Notes: generated from the sequence alone by a model not told the origin. A DNA stretch of 64,000 nucleotides from Isoperla grammatica (GCA_945910005.1 OX246740.1:5391458-5455457); one strand, 5' to 3'; counted from the first letter of the stretch, positions 49,016-61,179 are shown. Made by a program: numbers and translations.

Positions 49016-49187
49016 AAGGCTGGTCCACACAGATTTTTAAGACATACGTAGTCGTAAAGTTGGATCATAGGAAACACGTACTGGCGTTCACACAAAGTTT
49101 TAGTTTTAAGACGTTGTTTTCATTGTTGTTTTTAAATCAACGTCAACCTTATGCATTATGTCTTAAAAATCTGTGTGGACCAGCCTT
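49016..49187. mobile_element. MITE with perfect 31-bp TIRs (172 bp)
   Basis: Arms 49016-49046 and 49157-49187 are exact reverse complements (outer AAGGCTGGTCCACACAGATT). The interior is AT-rich and non-coding. No unambiguous target duplication was seen, so the superfamily is open. Identical arms suggest recent activity. Confidence 0.9.
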
Positions 49188-49464
49188 GATTCAAAATGTG
49201 TTACGTTTGGACCAAATTTAGCAATTTGGGATATTATTGAAATTGTATGATTTTATGCAAACACAATCAATATTTTATCATTTTTTGGATAATGCTACTA
49301 TATCTTGTAAATATCTAGCCCCTGTAATTCCTAAAGTTTTAAAATGAATGTAGTTTGAAAGATACGACTAAAAAACGTAATTTCATGCTTTGTGTCGAAG
49401 TCGAACACTCGAAAGCTGTGGGATTGTTGGCTCGATTCGTCATTTGCTTTCCCAGCAAACCGTC

Positions 49465-49640
49465 CTCAGATCCTTATCTACCATCCCTTTCATACACGCT
49501 GTTTCAACGCATTCCTGCAGTTGTTTCACACATTCGTAAGGCAGTCTTTTGCTGAGTAGAGTGCATAAGCCTCATTAGTGTCGTCCGCTGTGTTCGCATT
49601 TGCTGGTATCCAACCTAAGGTCTTAAATTATCCCTAGTGT
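49465..49640. repeat. Dispersed repeat, copy 2
   Basis: Ordered similarity to 34396-34590 (ATCTAC, CACGCTGTTTCAACGC, ACATTCGTAAGGCAG, TCCAACCTAAGG, AATTATCCC). Confidence 0.6.
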
Positions 49641-49997
49641 ACTGTTTCAATTCAAGTACAGATAGTAGAAACTAGAGTAGAAAACTAAGTTGGTGGGTAA
49701 CTATTATTTTATATGTAAACTTTGAAGCCAGTAACCTAAAGTACCAAATAGCTGAATGACAGCTAAGCCGAAAGGTACGCCCCCTTCCCCCTAAGTCTTC
49801 AGTCTGCCGCAACACAATGTTAGCATAAATGCTTACACACCTCTGGATACATCTTTAAATTACTTGAAAAGGTATAGATTCATATTGCATACACGTCACT
49901 GTACACTACGCAAAAGTGAAAAGTCGATTATTCCACAACTTTATAATGAACATCATATAACTCAGATCATGTTATATGAATGTATAATGTGTAACGA

Positions 49998-52326
49998 GTG
50001 CTGTATGAGTAGGAGTGCAGTGGCGGACAGGACACGCCAGGCCAGGGCAAAGGCCTCCCGTAGAATGACACACCGACATGTAAGTCTGTTGTATGAGTAG
50101 GACCCGTACGCAGACAATTAGTGCAGTGGCGGACAGGGCACGCCAGGCCAGGGCAAAGGCCTCCCGTAGAATGACACACCGACATGTAAGTCTGTTGTAT
50201 GAGTAGGACCCGTACGCAGACAATTAGTGCAGTGGCGGACTGGGCACGCCAGGCCAGGGCAAAGGCCTCCCGTAGAATGACACACCGACATGGAAGTCTG
50301 CTGTATGAGTAGGACCCGTACGCAGACAATTAGTGCAGTGGCGGACAGGGCACGCCAGGCCAGGGCAAAGGCCTCCCGTAGAAGTATACACACCGACATG
50401 TAAGTCTGCTGTATGAGTAGGACCCGTACGCAGACAATTAGTGCAGTGGCGGACAGGGCACGCCAGGCCAGGGCAAAGGCCTCCCGTAGAAGTATACACA
50501 CCGACATGTAAGTCTGCTGTATGAGTAGGACCCGTACGCAGACAATTAGTGCAGTGGCGGACAGGGCACGCCAGGCCAGGGCAAAGGCCTCCCCGTAGAA
50601 TGACACACCGACATGTAAGTCTGCTGTATGAGTAGGACCCGTACGCAGACAATTAGTGCAGTGGCGGACAGGGCACGCCAGGCCAGGGCAAAGGCCTCCC
50701 GTAGAATGACACACCGACATGTAAGTCTGCTGTATGAGTAGGGCTAGGACCCGTACGCAGACAATTAGTGCAGTGGCGGACAGGGCACGCCAGGCCAGGG
50801 CAAAGGCCTCCCGTAGAATGACACAATGACATGTAAGTGCTGTATGAGTAGGACCCGTACGCAGACAATTAGTGCAGTGGCGGACAGGGCACGCCAGGCC
50901 AGGGCAAAGGCCTCCCGTAGAATGACACACCGACATGTAAGTCTGCTGTATGAGTAGGACCCGTACGCAGACAATTAGTGCAGTGGCGGACAGGGCACGC
51001 CAGGCCAGGGCAAAGGCCTCCCGTAGAATGACACACCGACATGTAAGTCTGCTGTATGAGTAGGACCCGTACGCAGACAATTAGTGCAGTGGCGGACAGG
51101 GCACGCCAGGCCAGGGCAAAGGCCTCCCGTAGAATGACACACCGACATGTAAGTCTGCTGTATGAGTAGGACCCGTACGCAGACAATTAGTGCAGTGGCG
51201 GACAGGGCACGCCAGGCCAGGGCAAAGGCCTCCCCCCACCCTGCCGTAGAATGACACACCGACATGTAAGTCTGCTGTATGAGTAGGACCCGTACGCAGA
51301 CAATTAGTGCAGTGGCGGACAGGGCACGCCAGGCCAGGGCAAAGGCCTCCCGTAGAATGACACACCGACATGTAAGTCTGCTGTATGAGTAGGACCCGTA
51401 CGCAGACAATTAGTGCAGTGGCGGACAGGGCACGCCAGGCCAGGGCAAAGGCGTAGAATGACACACCGACATGGAAGTCTGTTGTATGAGTAGGACCCGT
51501 ACGCAGACAATTAGTGCAGTGGCGGACAGGGCACGCCAGGCCAGGGCAAAGGCCTCCCGTAGAATGACACACCGACATGGAAGTCTGTCGTATGAGTAGG
51601 CCCCGTACGCAGACAATTAGTGCAGTGGCGGACAGGGCACGCCAGGCCAGGGCAAAGGCCTCCCGTAGAATGACACACCGACATGGAAGTCTGTTGTATG
51701 AGTAGGACCCGTACGCAGACAATTAGTGCAGTGGCGGACAGGGCACGCCAGGCCAGGGCAAAGGCCTCCCGTAGAATGACACAATGACATGAAAGTCTGT
51801 TGTATGAGTAGGACCCGTACGCAGACAATTAGTGCAGTGGCGGACAGGGCACACCAGGCCAGGGCAAAGGCGTAGAATGACACACCGACATGTAAGTCTG
51901 CTGTATGAGTAGGACCCGTACGCAGACAATTAGTGCAGTGGCGGACAGGGCACGCCAGGCCAGGGCAAAGGCCTCCCGTAGAATGACACACCGACATGGA
52001 AGTCTGCTGTATGAGTAGGACCCGTACGCAGACAATTAGTGCAGTGGCGGACAGGGCACGCCAGGCCAGGGCAAAGGCCCCCCCCCCATAGAATGACACA
52101 CCGACATGTAAGTCTGTTGTATGAGTAGGACCCGTACGCAGACAATTAGTGCAGTGGCGGACAGGGCACGCCAGGCCAGGGCAAAGGCCTCCCGTAGAAT
52201 GACACACCGACATGTAAGTCTGTTGTATGAGTAGGACCCGTACGCAGACAATTAGTGCAGTGGCGGACTGGGCACGCCAGGCCAGGGCAAAGGCCTCCCG
52301 TAGAATGACACACCGACATGAAAGTC
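49998..52326 (+). repeat. 106-bp satellite, ~22 copies
   Basis: Head-to-tail units of 106 bp, most over 95% alike by eye, containing GTGCAGTGGCGGACAGGGCA, CGCCAGGCCAGGGCAAAGGC and GACCCGTACGCAGACAATTA. A few units are 101-117 bp through indels at the CCTCCCGTAG position. The unit has few stop codons on the minus strand, so overlapping open frames of up to 320 codons arise; because 106 is not a multiple of 3 they cycle through all frames and are not genes. Confidence 0.97.
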
Positions 52327-53187
52327 ACCGAACCTGTAGAGTAAATCCTGTTCCGTCGCTCATTCATTCAGTCATTCACATATCCATTCACCTGGAACTT
52401 AGATAATAAATAATTTATACCCATCTCTCTCGTTTCTAGTTCTAATGCGCGATGCCTCCCGTTCTGCCGTATCTCTCGCTATTAATCGTGGAATATTTTT
52501 AAAACCATTGATCTGCGACGAAGTACGTATCAATATGATGTAGCTGTCGCCAGCTGGCACATGGCAGCTGCTTATTCGTCTTCGCTGAAAGAAGAATGGG
52601 GGGGGGGGGGACATTTGCATAATCAGAAGAAGTGTGCAGCTCGGCCTTTGAGTAAAGAATGATGTTATTTCTAGTGGAAATTATCTCTAGCTAAAGGAAG
52701 TAATGAACTGTGCTAATGGACTTTGCACAAACATTTTATTCAATTTTAGCGAATTTTAGAAAATGAAATTACGAATAAGAAAAATTGTTACTGACAGTGC
52801 TGCGTGTAATTTCTGCACCTGTGTCAGGTCGGGTCGCGTCGGAGAAAATATAACGAAATAGTAAAAACATGTTTTTGTGTGTATGTATCATGTTGCAATT
52901 TCGTGCTTGTCAGGCTCCATCCCAGTTATAACGACTATGACTCTGCTCTTGCCTTTGTATTCTATCTTATATTTGTGTGGGTCTTCATGTTTTTGTAGAT
53001 TTATTTGTGCTTCCGGTCCTGGGTTAAACGGTCACTTTGTAGCCGTCATAGCAATGAAGCTCATAATAAATTATGTAATGTTTCATATATTTCAAACCTG
53101 GACGGCCGCTATGTTTACCTTCCACTTGTCTTCAGTATTCCTGGGAAACTCGCCTGTTTTCAATATACGTATTTATTCAGACGTCTG
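52327..53187. other. No gene recognised
   Basis: A G run at 52598-52610. A 142-codon frame (52877-53305) has hydrophobic stretches but its C-terminal part is the SINE at 53188, so it is not a credible gene. Confidence 0.45.
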
Positions 53188-53350
53188 CGGTGCGGTTGGG
53201 GCGCAGGGCCTAAGCGTGCCACGTATAGGGACGTGGGTTCGAATCCCTCATAGGCATAGTTTTTTTTTTAAATTCTATCCCCCCTCATCGTCTCAACTAG
53301 CATGATTGTAATAATAGAGACGTAAAGAACAAGATCAATCAATCAATCAA
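53188..53350 (+). repeat. tRNA-derived SINE, family B
   Basis: TGCGGTTGGGGCGCAGGGCC, B box GACGTGGGTTCGAATCCCTC, core CCCTCATCGTCTCAACTAGC, tail AGAGACGTAAAGAACAAGAT ending in TCAA repeats. Best copy of the family's 3' end. Confidence 0.87.
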
Positions 53351-54808
53351 TTCAGTATAATAGAGACTCTCCTCTTCTCCCCCCAACTCATTCTGCCGTT
53401 TTAGTTTCGTCCCTCTAATTTCTAATTAACATTCAAATGAATGCGTAACGTAAAACACGCATTATTTACACGTGGTTTTACGCGCCGCCGTGTCCTCTTG
53501 TCTCAACGCACTAATGTGGTTAGTAACCTCCCACTCCAGCTCTGAAAGACAATCAAGCCAGGCGCCGTGTATTGTTTGAACTTTCTCCGCTAGGTGTGTG
53601 TAAGTGTGTGGGTGATGCCCTGCCTAACTTCCGCTTCACCATTCATTCCCTCATTGGTCGATATCAAAAGGACCCATTCATACGACTTCTTTGGCTTGTG
53701 GAGTGCTTTGCCCCGCCGTGATGCAACATTTCATAGTTCCCGAGTTATCTAATTTATAAGTTTTAAGTATCACTTGAATTGACATTATAGTGTATATTTA
53801 CGACATTACGTGCAGTTCAATTTGTTTGTTATGCTGACTCCAGCCCATTAGAAGGTCTACGCGACCGTGGGTGGTCTAGCTTCCATTATACATATAAATT
53901 TAAAACGAAAAACGTGATAACTTTCGAAAAGTTGTATCTTTTTTTTATTAAAATACCATAAGCAATTTAATTGCCTCGTTTGCAAATACCTTTTTACATG
54001 TTAGGTCAATAGAATGCAAAATGTTCTTGCGAAACAACGGGCGCTACTGTTTGGGGCAGCAAGAATAATGATGGTGTGCACTCATTTACATACTAATTTA
54101 ATGCGAGTTATTCTTCTTTTCCCAGACTAGATTGGGGCTACCAATTAATTAAGATGATGGAGTGTAAATTATTCGTATTTTGTTTGAGAACCCACTAGCT
54201 TTTTTAATTATTAATAAAGAACACAATAATAAATTATTTCTTAGCAAGAATAATTATGTTTTTATCAGTTTAAAAATACATCATCTCATTTGCCTGGACC
54301 TTAATTTGTGAAGTAGTTATGGCTATAAATTACAAACAGCTCATGGAGAATTTCTTGTATCGACTTTCGATTCCTGTTATGGCTTAATGCATCGAGATTT
54401 GGAGCTTAATTGGACAAGTTAGAAAAAACTACCGAAATTATATACCATTTGGGAGTTGGGAGGAGCAGATATCATTCGGACGGCTTCAGCATTGATACGA
54501 AATTAATTCGTCACCAAGTGTTTGTTATCGCGGGCTAACCCATTGCAGAACGGATTAGAGAGTTGGAGCCAGGTCAGGTATTCGGTAGGTAAAGAAACTG
54601 GAATTGTCCCCCGAAGGTCGCATTAAACTTATAATAAACGACTAAAACAAGTGCTACGCTAGAGATAATGTTGTCATTTCGGTTCACGTCCCTCTAGGCT
54701 CACAGTCGTGTGGTTTGCCAAGGCTGCCTGCCACCTTTTCAAATGAACAAAATAATGAAATGGAAAATATATTTTTTTCGTGATACTCGTGTGTCCTACC
54801 TTGCCCAA
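53351..54808. other. No gene recognised
   Basis: Mixed sequence, GC-richer at 53450-53720 and AT-rich after. No domain, TIR pair or tandem array seen. Confidence 0.45.
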
Positions 54809-55015
54809 CTGATAGAGGTGGCTCAGCGGTAAGACGCGAGACTCTAATTCAGGAGGTCGTCGGTTTGATTCCGGCCACCGGCAGCCCTGACTGAAGCTGG
54901 GATTGAGTCCTACTAACAGTCCTCGGACATTCCTTCCCAACTATCCTAGTTAGTCATCTGAAGAGGAGCACATCGGATAAAGCTGGTGTCACCTTACAGG
55001 GATGCCTACGTAAAA
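54809..55015 (+). repeat. tRNA-derived SINE, family A (shortened body)
   Basis: GATAGAGGTGGCTCAGCGGT head and GTCGGTTTGATTCCGGCCAC B box; the stretch between CCTGACTGAAG and CTGGGATTGAGT is deleted relative to the copy at 30565. 3' domain CTAGTTAGTCATCTGAAGAG is intact. Confidence 0.87.
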
Positions 55016-55100
55016 TTAGTATTATTACCTTGTCCCAAGATATTGATATTTTGACAGTGACTACATAGGACGCTCTGTTGGAGAAGTACATACTTAAATT

Positions 55101-55292
55101 ACCGACATAGGTAGCTCAGTGGTAAGACGTGAGATTCTAACTCGCGAGGTCGTCGGTTCGATACCGGTTACCGGCAATCTCGACAAGATTTGTACCGAGG
55201 TTTTACTCAGTCAGAAGGAGAATGCTGGGATTGTTTCCTTCTATCCACCCTAGAACATTCCTTCCTAACTATCCAAACAATCTGAAGAGGGG
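55101..55292 (+). repeat. tRNA-derived SINE, family A, 3' truncated
   Basis: ACCGACATAGGTAGCTCAGT head, GTCGGTTCGATACCGGTTAC B box, AATGCTGGGATTG core; stops after CTGAAGAGGGGCA. About 90 bp downstream of another family A copy in the same orientation. Confidence 0.85.
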
Positions 55293-58139
55293 CACGTAAT
55301 GATGGTTCATTGCTAACTGTTGATTTATTATTAAGGTCGTGTATTGAGTTTCAACTTAAACTGGCCTCGTGAAGGATTTGAAACTGAATTGTAACTTCGA
55401 CAATTCAAGCGAGATCTATGTCTATCTTATGTATGCTCCTGAATATCTTTTTATTCTATTTTTGTATTAATATTTATATTCCCACATCCATGGACCGTTG
55501 TTACACCGTCTGAGAATCAGAATGTGAGAGCAACGGAAACATCATCTGTCCTGTTATACAATACATGTGTTGGTGTTGCCCTCATTATAACATCAACATC
55601 AATAGAAGAAATCAGATGTAACAGCCGAAAAAACAAAAAATCATTCATTCAAAAAGGAATAACAATAATATGTAATGATGAGGTAACCAAAATGGCGTCT
55701 TCATCCAGTGCGCGTGGCGGCCATATTGGTTGGTGCCAAAACAACCATGTTTGTGTGCGTTCGATTAGAATTCATTGTTTAAATGTTTCAGACGACGTTT
55801 TGTTGACAGTTCGACTGTTTTCCAATACTGGTTTGTTATTACTACTGAAGCTCAAAATAGACACAGACACTCACAATAATGGTATCAGGGGATACGAGTT
55901 TAAAACTCCCAAATCGTTGTACACATAATCGTCTTGTATTGCCAGTTGAAATGTAAATACATGTGTCCTCAGTACAGCCATTGTGACGTCACGTCACGTG
56001 GTAGGAATGTGCGTACTCCATGTAAAGAAGCTGCTGTAGCTGTTTACTAAAACTAGGGAGAAATATTAACCAAATTGCAAGGTTGCAAATAATATCGATA
56101 GGCTTATGAAAAATGGACAAGTGGGATTTTCAAACAGTATAAGCCTCCAATTGCCTGCTTATCCTTTACTCACGTTTATCAACTCGCTGTACAAGCACTC
56201 TATCTATATCTATAGTCTATATCTATATCGATTATTATCCTCCATTAAAATACTTTATATTATATTATCTATTATCTCATTATTGTTACTTGAAAACGTT
56301 AATTATGTCGTCGCGTATGATTCGAGTGTGTAAAACGGTTGCTTGTGCGTCTTTAGGAGATTGCCTGTTGATGTTTTCGCCCCCGTGTCAAACAAGAACA
56401 CACGAAGTCATGAGCAGTATGTGTGTGTGGGGGGGGGATGTACGTGCGTATAGGACCTATACGAGTGGCGTATGACAAAAGCGTATTATACCGTTATTAT
56501 CCAGCGAGTGCATGAGTACTAATTAATATAAAACAAGGGTTGGCTCTTCCCTCGTCGTACCAACGGAGGCGCATGACAATGTTACTCGTACGTTATGATG
56601 ATGCAACAGTTGGTAGAGCAATTTTACGCTCTGCGTATCTGCGATATGACCCTCTTTCGCCCTGGCGACACAATATGTCACCAACAGCGCTGTTTTGCCT
56701 TTGGACGCGTTACTAAAATTATGCAATCTATTTCAGCCAAGCTAGTTTTCACACGCGTTTATGTACGTGTTTTGCCAAATAAAAATGAACTGTAATTTCT
56801 GCGATAATGTAATGGATGAATTTAAAAATGGATGAATGTAGAAAGACAATTTATAAAAATTCACGCTTTTACGGGATACAATGCAAGTACAACCGCAGAT
56901 CATCCAAGGAGTTGTGATGTACCTCAGTTGTGCTGCACCTCAATTCTATAGACCATCCAAGGTTGTATCGGGTAGGGACTCTACTGTGGTTTGTGTAGCC
57001 CCCCTCACTACACACATTACCCATTACCCACACTACCCACTACCCACAGGGCCACAACACACTAGAAATAAAGTAGGTGGTAGGCCCTACTTAGCTTCTT
57101 GGGTCGAAATGTAAGACTGCAAGGAGTGCTCCGCCTTTCCCCCTTTTAATTATTTTCCTCCATTATTGCCACCATTAGTATAGTGATGATTTCTGTGCAT
57201 ACATTAGGAATCAATATTTAAAAGGCACAACCTTATGAAATGACATCACAGTACTGGAATTACACATACCGTTTTCTAAAAAAAAAAATATATGCTTTTA
57301 GCGCTCAAAACTACCAAGCGTTGATTGTTGTGTTCCAATTTTGTTTTTGTTTTTAAATTTATTTATGCAACAAGTAAATTATATATTGGCACAGTTAAAC
57401 AATTTAAGGTGCATTATAAATTAAACATTTCAAACATGGAAAAATAATTTGTTTACATTGGCCAACAGGCATTTTAACGTGTTTTGTCACTTCTTGTAAT
57501 GTCATATTTATCAGTAAAATATACAATAAATAAAAAGGTGTTTTTCGTTGTGCCCTATTGTATAATTTATCGTCAACGCCCACCATAATTCAGGCAACTG
57601 TTTGACACATTATCAATATCATTACGACCTTGCGGCTGTAAACAATGCTCAACAACAACAATCTGTCAAGTGGGCCGCATCTCTGATAACAGCTGGAACC
57701 TGACACTTGTTGACACCACCGCCCCCTGGTTGACCTCCAGGCGATGTGTTTGATCCCGACCTACGGTACTCAGTGCGTGTCCTGATACACCAACCCAGGC
57801 AGGCAATCTGTTGGTGCTGGGGGCATTTTCCTGCAATTATCCGCATAGAGTGGCACGACTCACATTTCGTCACTTTGCACTCAGCGCTAACGGGGGATAA
57901 TTACTGATGAGTGGGGTAAAAAAGCACTTAATGTGGGTCACTTCGACATTTTGATAATTCATAGAGGAAACGTTTGAGAACCACGAAACAATAGCGCGCC
58001 GACGTAGTGAGATATCTTTCTTACCTCTTACATAACGCAATTTTAGTTATATTATTCAATTAGTAAACTATTCTGTTACATCGACCGAGACGTACATAAC
58101 CGATCTATGCTTTTCGACTCGTATCTTCGTAGAGGGCCC
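55293..58139. other. No gene recognised
   Basis: Includes a degenerate repeat at 55690-56020 related to 35990-36330 (GCGCGTGGCGGCCA followed ~280 bp later by GACGTCACGTGG). The 134-codon frame at 55524-55928 crosses that repeat. Short open frames at 57649-57873 (-) are Cys-rich but unsupported. Confidence 0.4.
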
Positions 58140-58552
58140 GGGGTAGAATAGCCCCAGAGTGACTCTGCCAGTCGTATGAGGTTACAAAAGAAGACTCTGT
58201 CCTTTTCCCACCACTGCCTTACTTAAGATTGCTCCTCCTCCTTAGCCCTACCCTCCCTTGCCGCACTCCCCTTATGACAACCCCCCGCGATGTACAAAGC
58301 CTCAACCATATTGTCGGCATCGTGATCGTATCGGGATCGCAATCGTACATTTTCTCTTGCTAAATCATTTATGACATTACGATATTATTGTGAACGGAGA
58401 AGCATGTAAGTTAAAATTTTTACGATTTCCGAATTGTGATAGCAATCCCGATACCGACACTTGTGGTTTGAGCATAATGGAACTGATTCGGAAAACGTCT
58501 TATGACGTAAGCCATAAGCTGCCAAGTACGTCGTTAAACACAATATAACCAA
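58140..58552 (+). repeat. SINE family C, interrupted by a MITE
   Basis: Left part GAGTGACTCTGCCAGTCGTA to CCCCCCGCGATG; right part GAACTGATTCGGAAAACGTC to a GTACGTCGTTAAACACAATA tail. The copy at 28999 is continuous across this point, so the middle 180 bp is an insertion. Confidence 0.78.
58295..58474. mobile_element. Mariner-like MITE (180 bp) nested in SINE C
   Basis: Ends CCTCAACCATATTGTCGG and CCGACACTTGTGGTTTGAGC are imperfect inverted repeats. TA flanks both sides (58293-58294 and 58475-58476). GATCG/ATCGGGAT motifs repeat inside. The TA duplication suggests Tc1/mariner; assignment is tentative. Confidence 0.62.
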
Positions 58553-59292
58553 TCAACTGGTAGAAGAGCTAATTGAGACTTACTCCATACTCGATCCAGG
58601 ATTCGAGACTGAATCGCAGGAACTACGTTTTACCAGATCAAAGACTAATCTACCACGGCTACCCACAACAACTGATTGCACGATCGTGTATAATAGCGCT
58701 TTGCAATTAGTTCAGGTTACTTCACTACACTATGGGAAGTAATCGACTATAAAAGTTAAGAAACAGAAACTATTGTCTAACTAAAGTTAAGAAATGCTGG
58801 AGAAATGTTGGCTCACAAAACCACTGTGCTTGATTACTAGTTTGCTTCTCCACCAATCAGAACTCTTAGAGCGGCTGTCACACCAAGCCATTTACGTTCA
58901 ATGCTATTTCATAATAACGTACGTTTAGCTTACATTATCGCGGTTCTATTGTAATACAACTTTACTACGTTACACTGTGCCATTTTCAATTGTATTTGCT
59001 TCATGTTGGAAACTTGCACGTAATAGTTAGCCTCGGTCTTGCACGGGTCTTTGGTCCCGTGGGTTGGTGGCCTGTACCGGGTTCAACACCTGGTTCGTGT
59101 TGTTATTTCTGGCGTTGACTTATTGTAAGAGTATTGTCGTCATTCGTGAATTTCACTGGTACATAATTATTATGTCGATTATTTTACAACTGCCAAGCAA
59201 AAGTCCGGGTACCTTTACATCCGTATTCACAATTGAAATACGAGTTGCAATAATAAATAGTAAACTAGTGATTAATAAAAAAGATTAATAAA

Positions 59293-59400
59293 AGCCGCGG
59301 TCGCTTAGCCAGTTCCCATACGAACACCGAAGTTAAGCAACCTCGGGCTAGGTCAGGAGGAGGATGGTGACCGCTCTCCTCTGAAACACTACTAGTTACC
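59293..59400 (+). repeat. 5S rRNA-derived SINE head, copy 1
   Basis: Contains ACGAACACCGAAGTTAAGCA, CCTCGGGCTAGGTCAG and GGATGGTGACCGC, the internal promoter (A box, intermediate element, C box) region of 5S rRNA genes. The true 5S 5' third is replaced by AGCCGCGGTCGCTTAGCC. One base is missing from GGATGGGTGACC, so the C box is damaged. Confidence 0.85.
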
Positions 59401-59436
59401 GTTGGTTAGAGCAGATTGGAGGCTTGTGTGAGTTTA

Positions 59437-59775
59437 GCCGCGGTAGCTTAGCCGGTTCCCATACGAACACCGAAGTTAAGCAACCTCGGGCTAGGTCAGG
59501 AGGAGGATGGGTGACCGCTCTCTCTGAAACACTACTAGTTATAAAAAAAAAGCTTCGTTCTTCTCGTCAATAACTCGGCACTCAGTTAGTGGAGGAACTT
59601 ATATGACTGGTAAAAGTTACACTGTTACATCGTTCTTTCGGATGGGTCGTAAAGCCGATGGTCCCATTGGTACTTTTCGACAGGAGTAGGCTACGTGCCG
59701 GTACCTGGTTCCCTCCTCCCTTCTTCGTCATCATCATGCATCCTTTTTAATCATCACTTGTTATTGTAAAATGGC
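59437..59775 (+). repeat. 5S rRNA-derived SINE, copy 2 with body
   Basis: Same 5S-like head as at 59293 but with an intact GGATGGGTGACCGC C box (59437-59540), then a body with TTCGGATGGGTCGTAAAGCC, GTCCCATTGGTAC and AGGCTACGTGCCGGTACC. The body matches family F at 23085. I infer a SINE3-type element with a 5S promoter. The period to copy 1 is about 145 bp. Confidence 0.82.
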
Positions 59776-60469
59776 ATACAATACTGTATGTGGCCAATTC
59801 ATAAATAAATAAATATCCGGTATCAGTGTTTCTGTTTTGATTTCCCGAGTATAGACTTCTTCTGCGTTCTGATTAGTTCGTCGTGCGGTGACTCATAGTC
59901 ATAGGAAGTTGAAACCAAAATATAATTATTCATTTTTTGTGACAATTTCAAAGCACTCGAACGGATGTGAACCGCAGCCGTGTTAGTGGATTACTAAACA
60001 CACCATTGCATCTCGATCAGGAAGTGACGTCATATGCGCGGACAAACAAACTTCGTCATAACTCATTGCCTGGATACCGTGTTTGTTTGTCCGCAGTTCC
60101 AGAATTTCTGCACTCGGCAGCGACACAATCGCAAATCTATTTTTAGAATTGAGGCTAGTGTTATACATAACTCTTAGTGAATCAAGTTTTAGGTCATGAA
60201 CAATGGACCTGTATCTAGTAACATTATGACTTCCACGGAAGGTCATCGTTTTCGCACTTTGGTTAGTGCCTCTACCTTTATTTACATTGTTGGTGTGTTT
60301 GTTGATACTTGACAGGTGCAAAAATGACCGCCAATCGCAAATACCAGAAATGAGATTGTGTACTCAACGCACTCCGTAATAACGTTGTGGGTCAGTAAAC
60401 ATGACCTTGACCTCCAATGAGTTAGACTTATGAGTGGCCAAAGAGCATCTTTAATAAAATAAACGAGGG
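59776..60469. other. No gene recognised; short hairpin
   Basis: A 14-bp inverted pair (GCGGACAAACAAAC / GTTTGTTTGTCCGC) lies at about 60038-60094. The 112-codon minus-strand frame 59983-60321 has no recognisable domain. Confidence 0.4.
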
Positions 60470-60965
60470 CGCAACCTTTCAAATGAACACTCTTTATGCC
60501 GGTCTTATCAACAAAAAAAGGTTGTCAGCCTTTTGATTTGCATGAAAATTTGATTTGTCCTCATAGGCCTATATGTTTCAAAGGCCGAAAGTGATATTGT
60601 AGATTACCTTGTCATTTATGCTAAACAAAAAAGGAATTGATTCGACAATAAAAGGTGAAAGATAACCTTTCCGATTTGCATGACATTCAACTTTATATGT
60701 TGATTTGTCTTCATATTATATGTTTTAAAAGCTGAAAGTGACGTTGAAGATCAGCAACCTTTGAAATTGTGAGTCATATGTACGTCTATATTATTCCGTC
60801 TTTTTATGAACACAAACTCTGATTCGACAATAAAACAGGTGAAAGACAACCCTTTCGATTTGCTTGAAATCCAACTTTTTATTTGTCTTCGTATGAATGT
60901 TTCAAAAGCCCAGCTAGAGTGACGTCATGACAAGAGTAGATCAGTTTACTAGAAAAACACTCCCG
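60470..60965 (+). repeat. Degenerate ~165-bp tandem array, three copies
   Basis: Three diverged units share TTCGACAATAAAA, GGTGAAAGA.AACC, CGATTTGCATGA, ATTTGTC.TCATA and TGTTTCAAAAGC then GAAAGTGACGTTGAAGAT. Based on spacing of GATTTGC at about 60534, 60674 and 60858. Confidence 0.75.
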
Positions 60966-61179
60966 CCTCTCGTATTACCGCAAGACATGTGATAACAGTG
61001 TTTACCTCGCGAGCGAACAGGTGTCAGAGCAGGTTGCAATAGATAGAATAACAACAAACAACGCGAGGCGAGGGATCGAGTTACGCGCGTAATGTTGTCT
61101 TTGCGGTCGCTCGCGATGATTTAGCGTAGTTCGTTCGACCTCAGTCGTAGCGTTGCGGTGCAGAGGTCACGTGCACAGA

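Noticed and set aside
50118..51080. Minus-strand open frame of 320 codons and a dozen overlapping ones
   Set aside because: They lie wholly in the 106-bp satellite. The unit length is not divisible by three, so the frames cycle through one another; this is an effect of few stop codons in the unit, not coding.
52877..53305. 142-codon frame with hydrophobic segments
   Set aside because: The C-terminal 40 or so codons are the family B SINE and no splice or domain support exists for the rest.
54674..54940. Minus-strand frame with a GCRWPESNRRPPELESRVLP segment
   Set aside because: The sequence is the antisense of a tRNA-derived SINE, a well-known source of false protein predictions.
55524..55928. 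134-codon open frame
   Set aside because: No recognisable domain, and it crosses a dispersed repeat also seen near 36 kb.
57649..57873. Cys-rich minus-strand frame with CxxC
   Set aside because: Spacing matches no zinc-binding family I know, and the Cys cluster is short; B-box-like sequence on the other strand suggests a repeat.
59983..60321. 112-codon minus-strand frame
   Set aside because: No domain, no splice context, includes a hairpin-forming repeat; open by chance is more likely.
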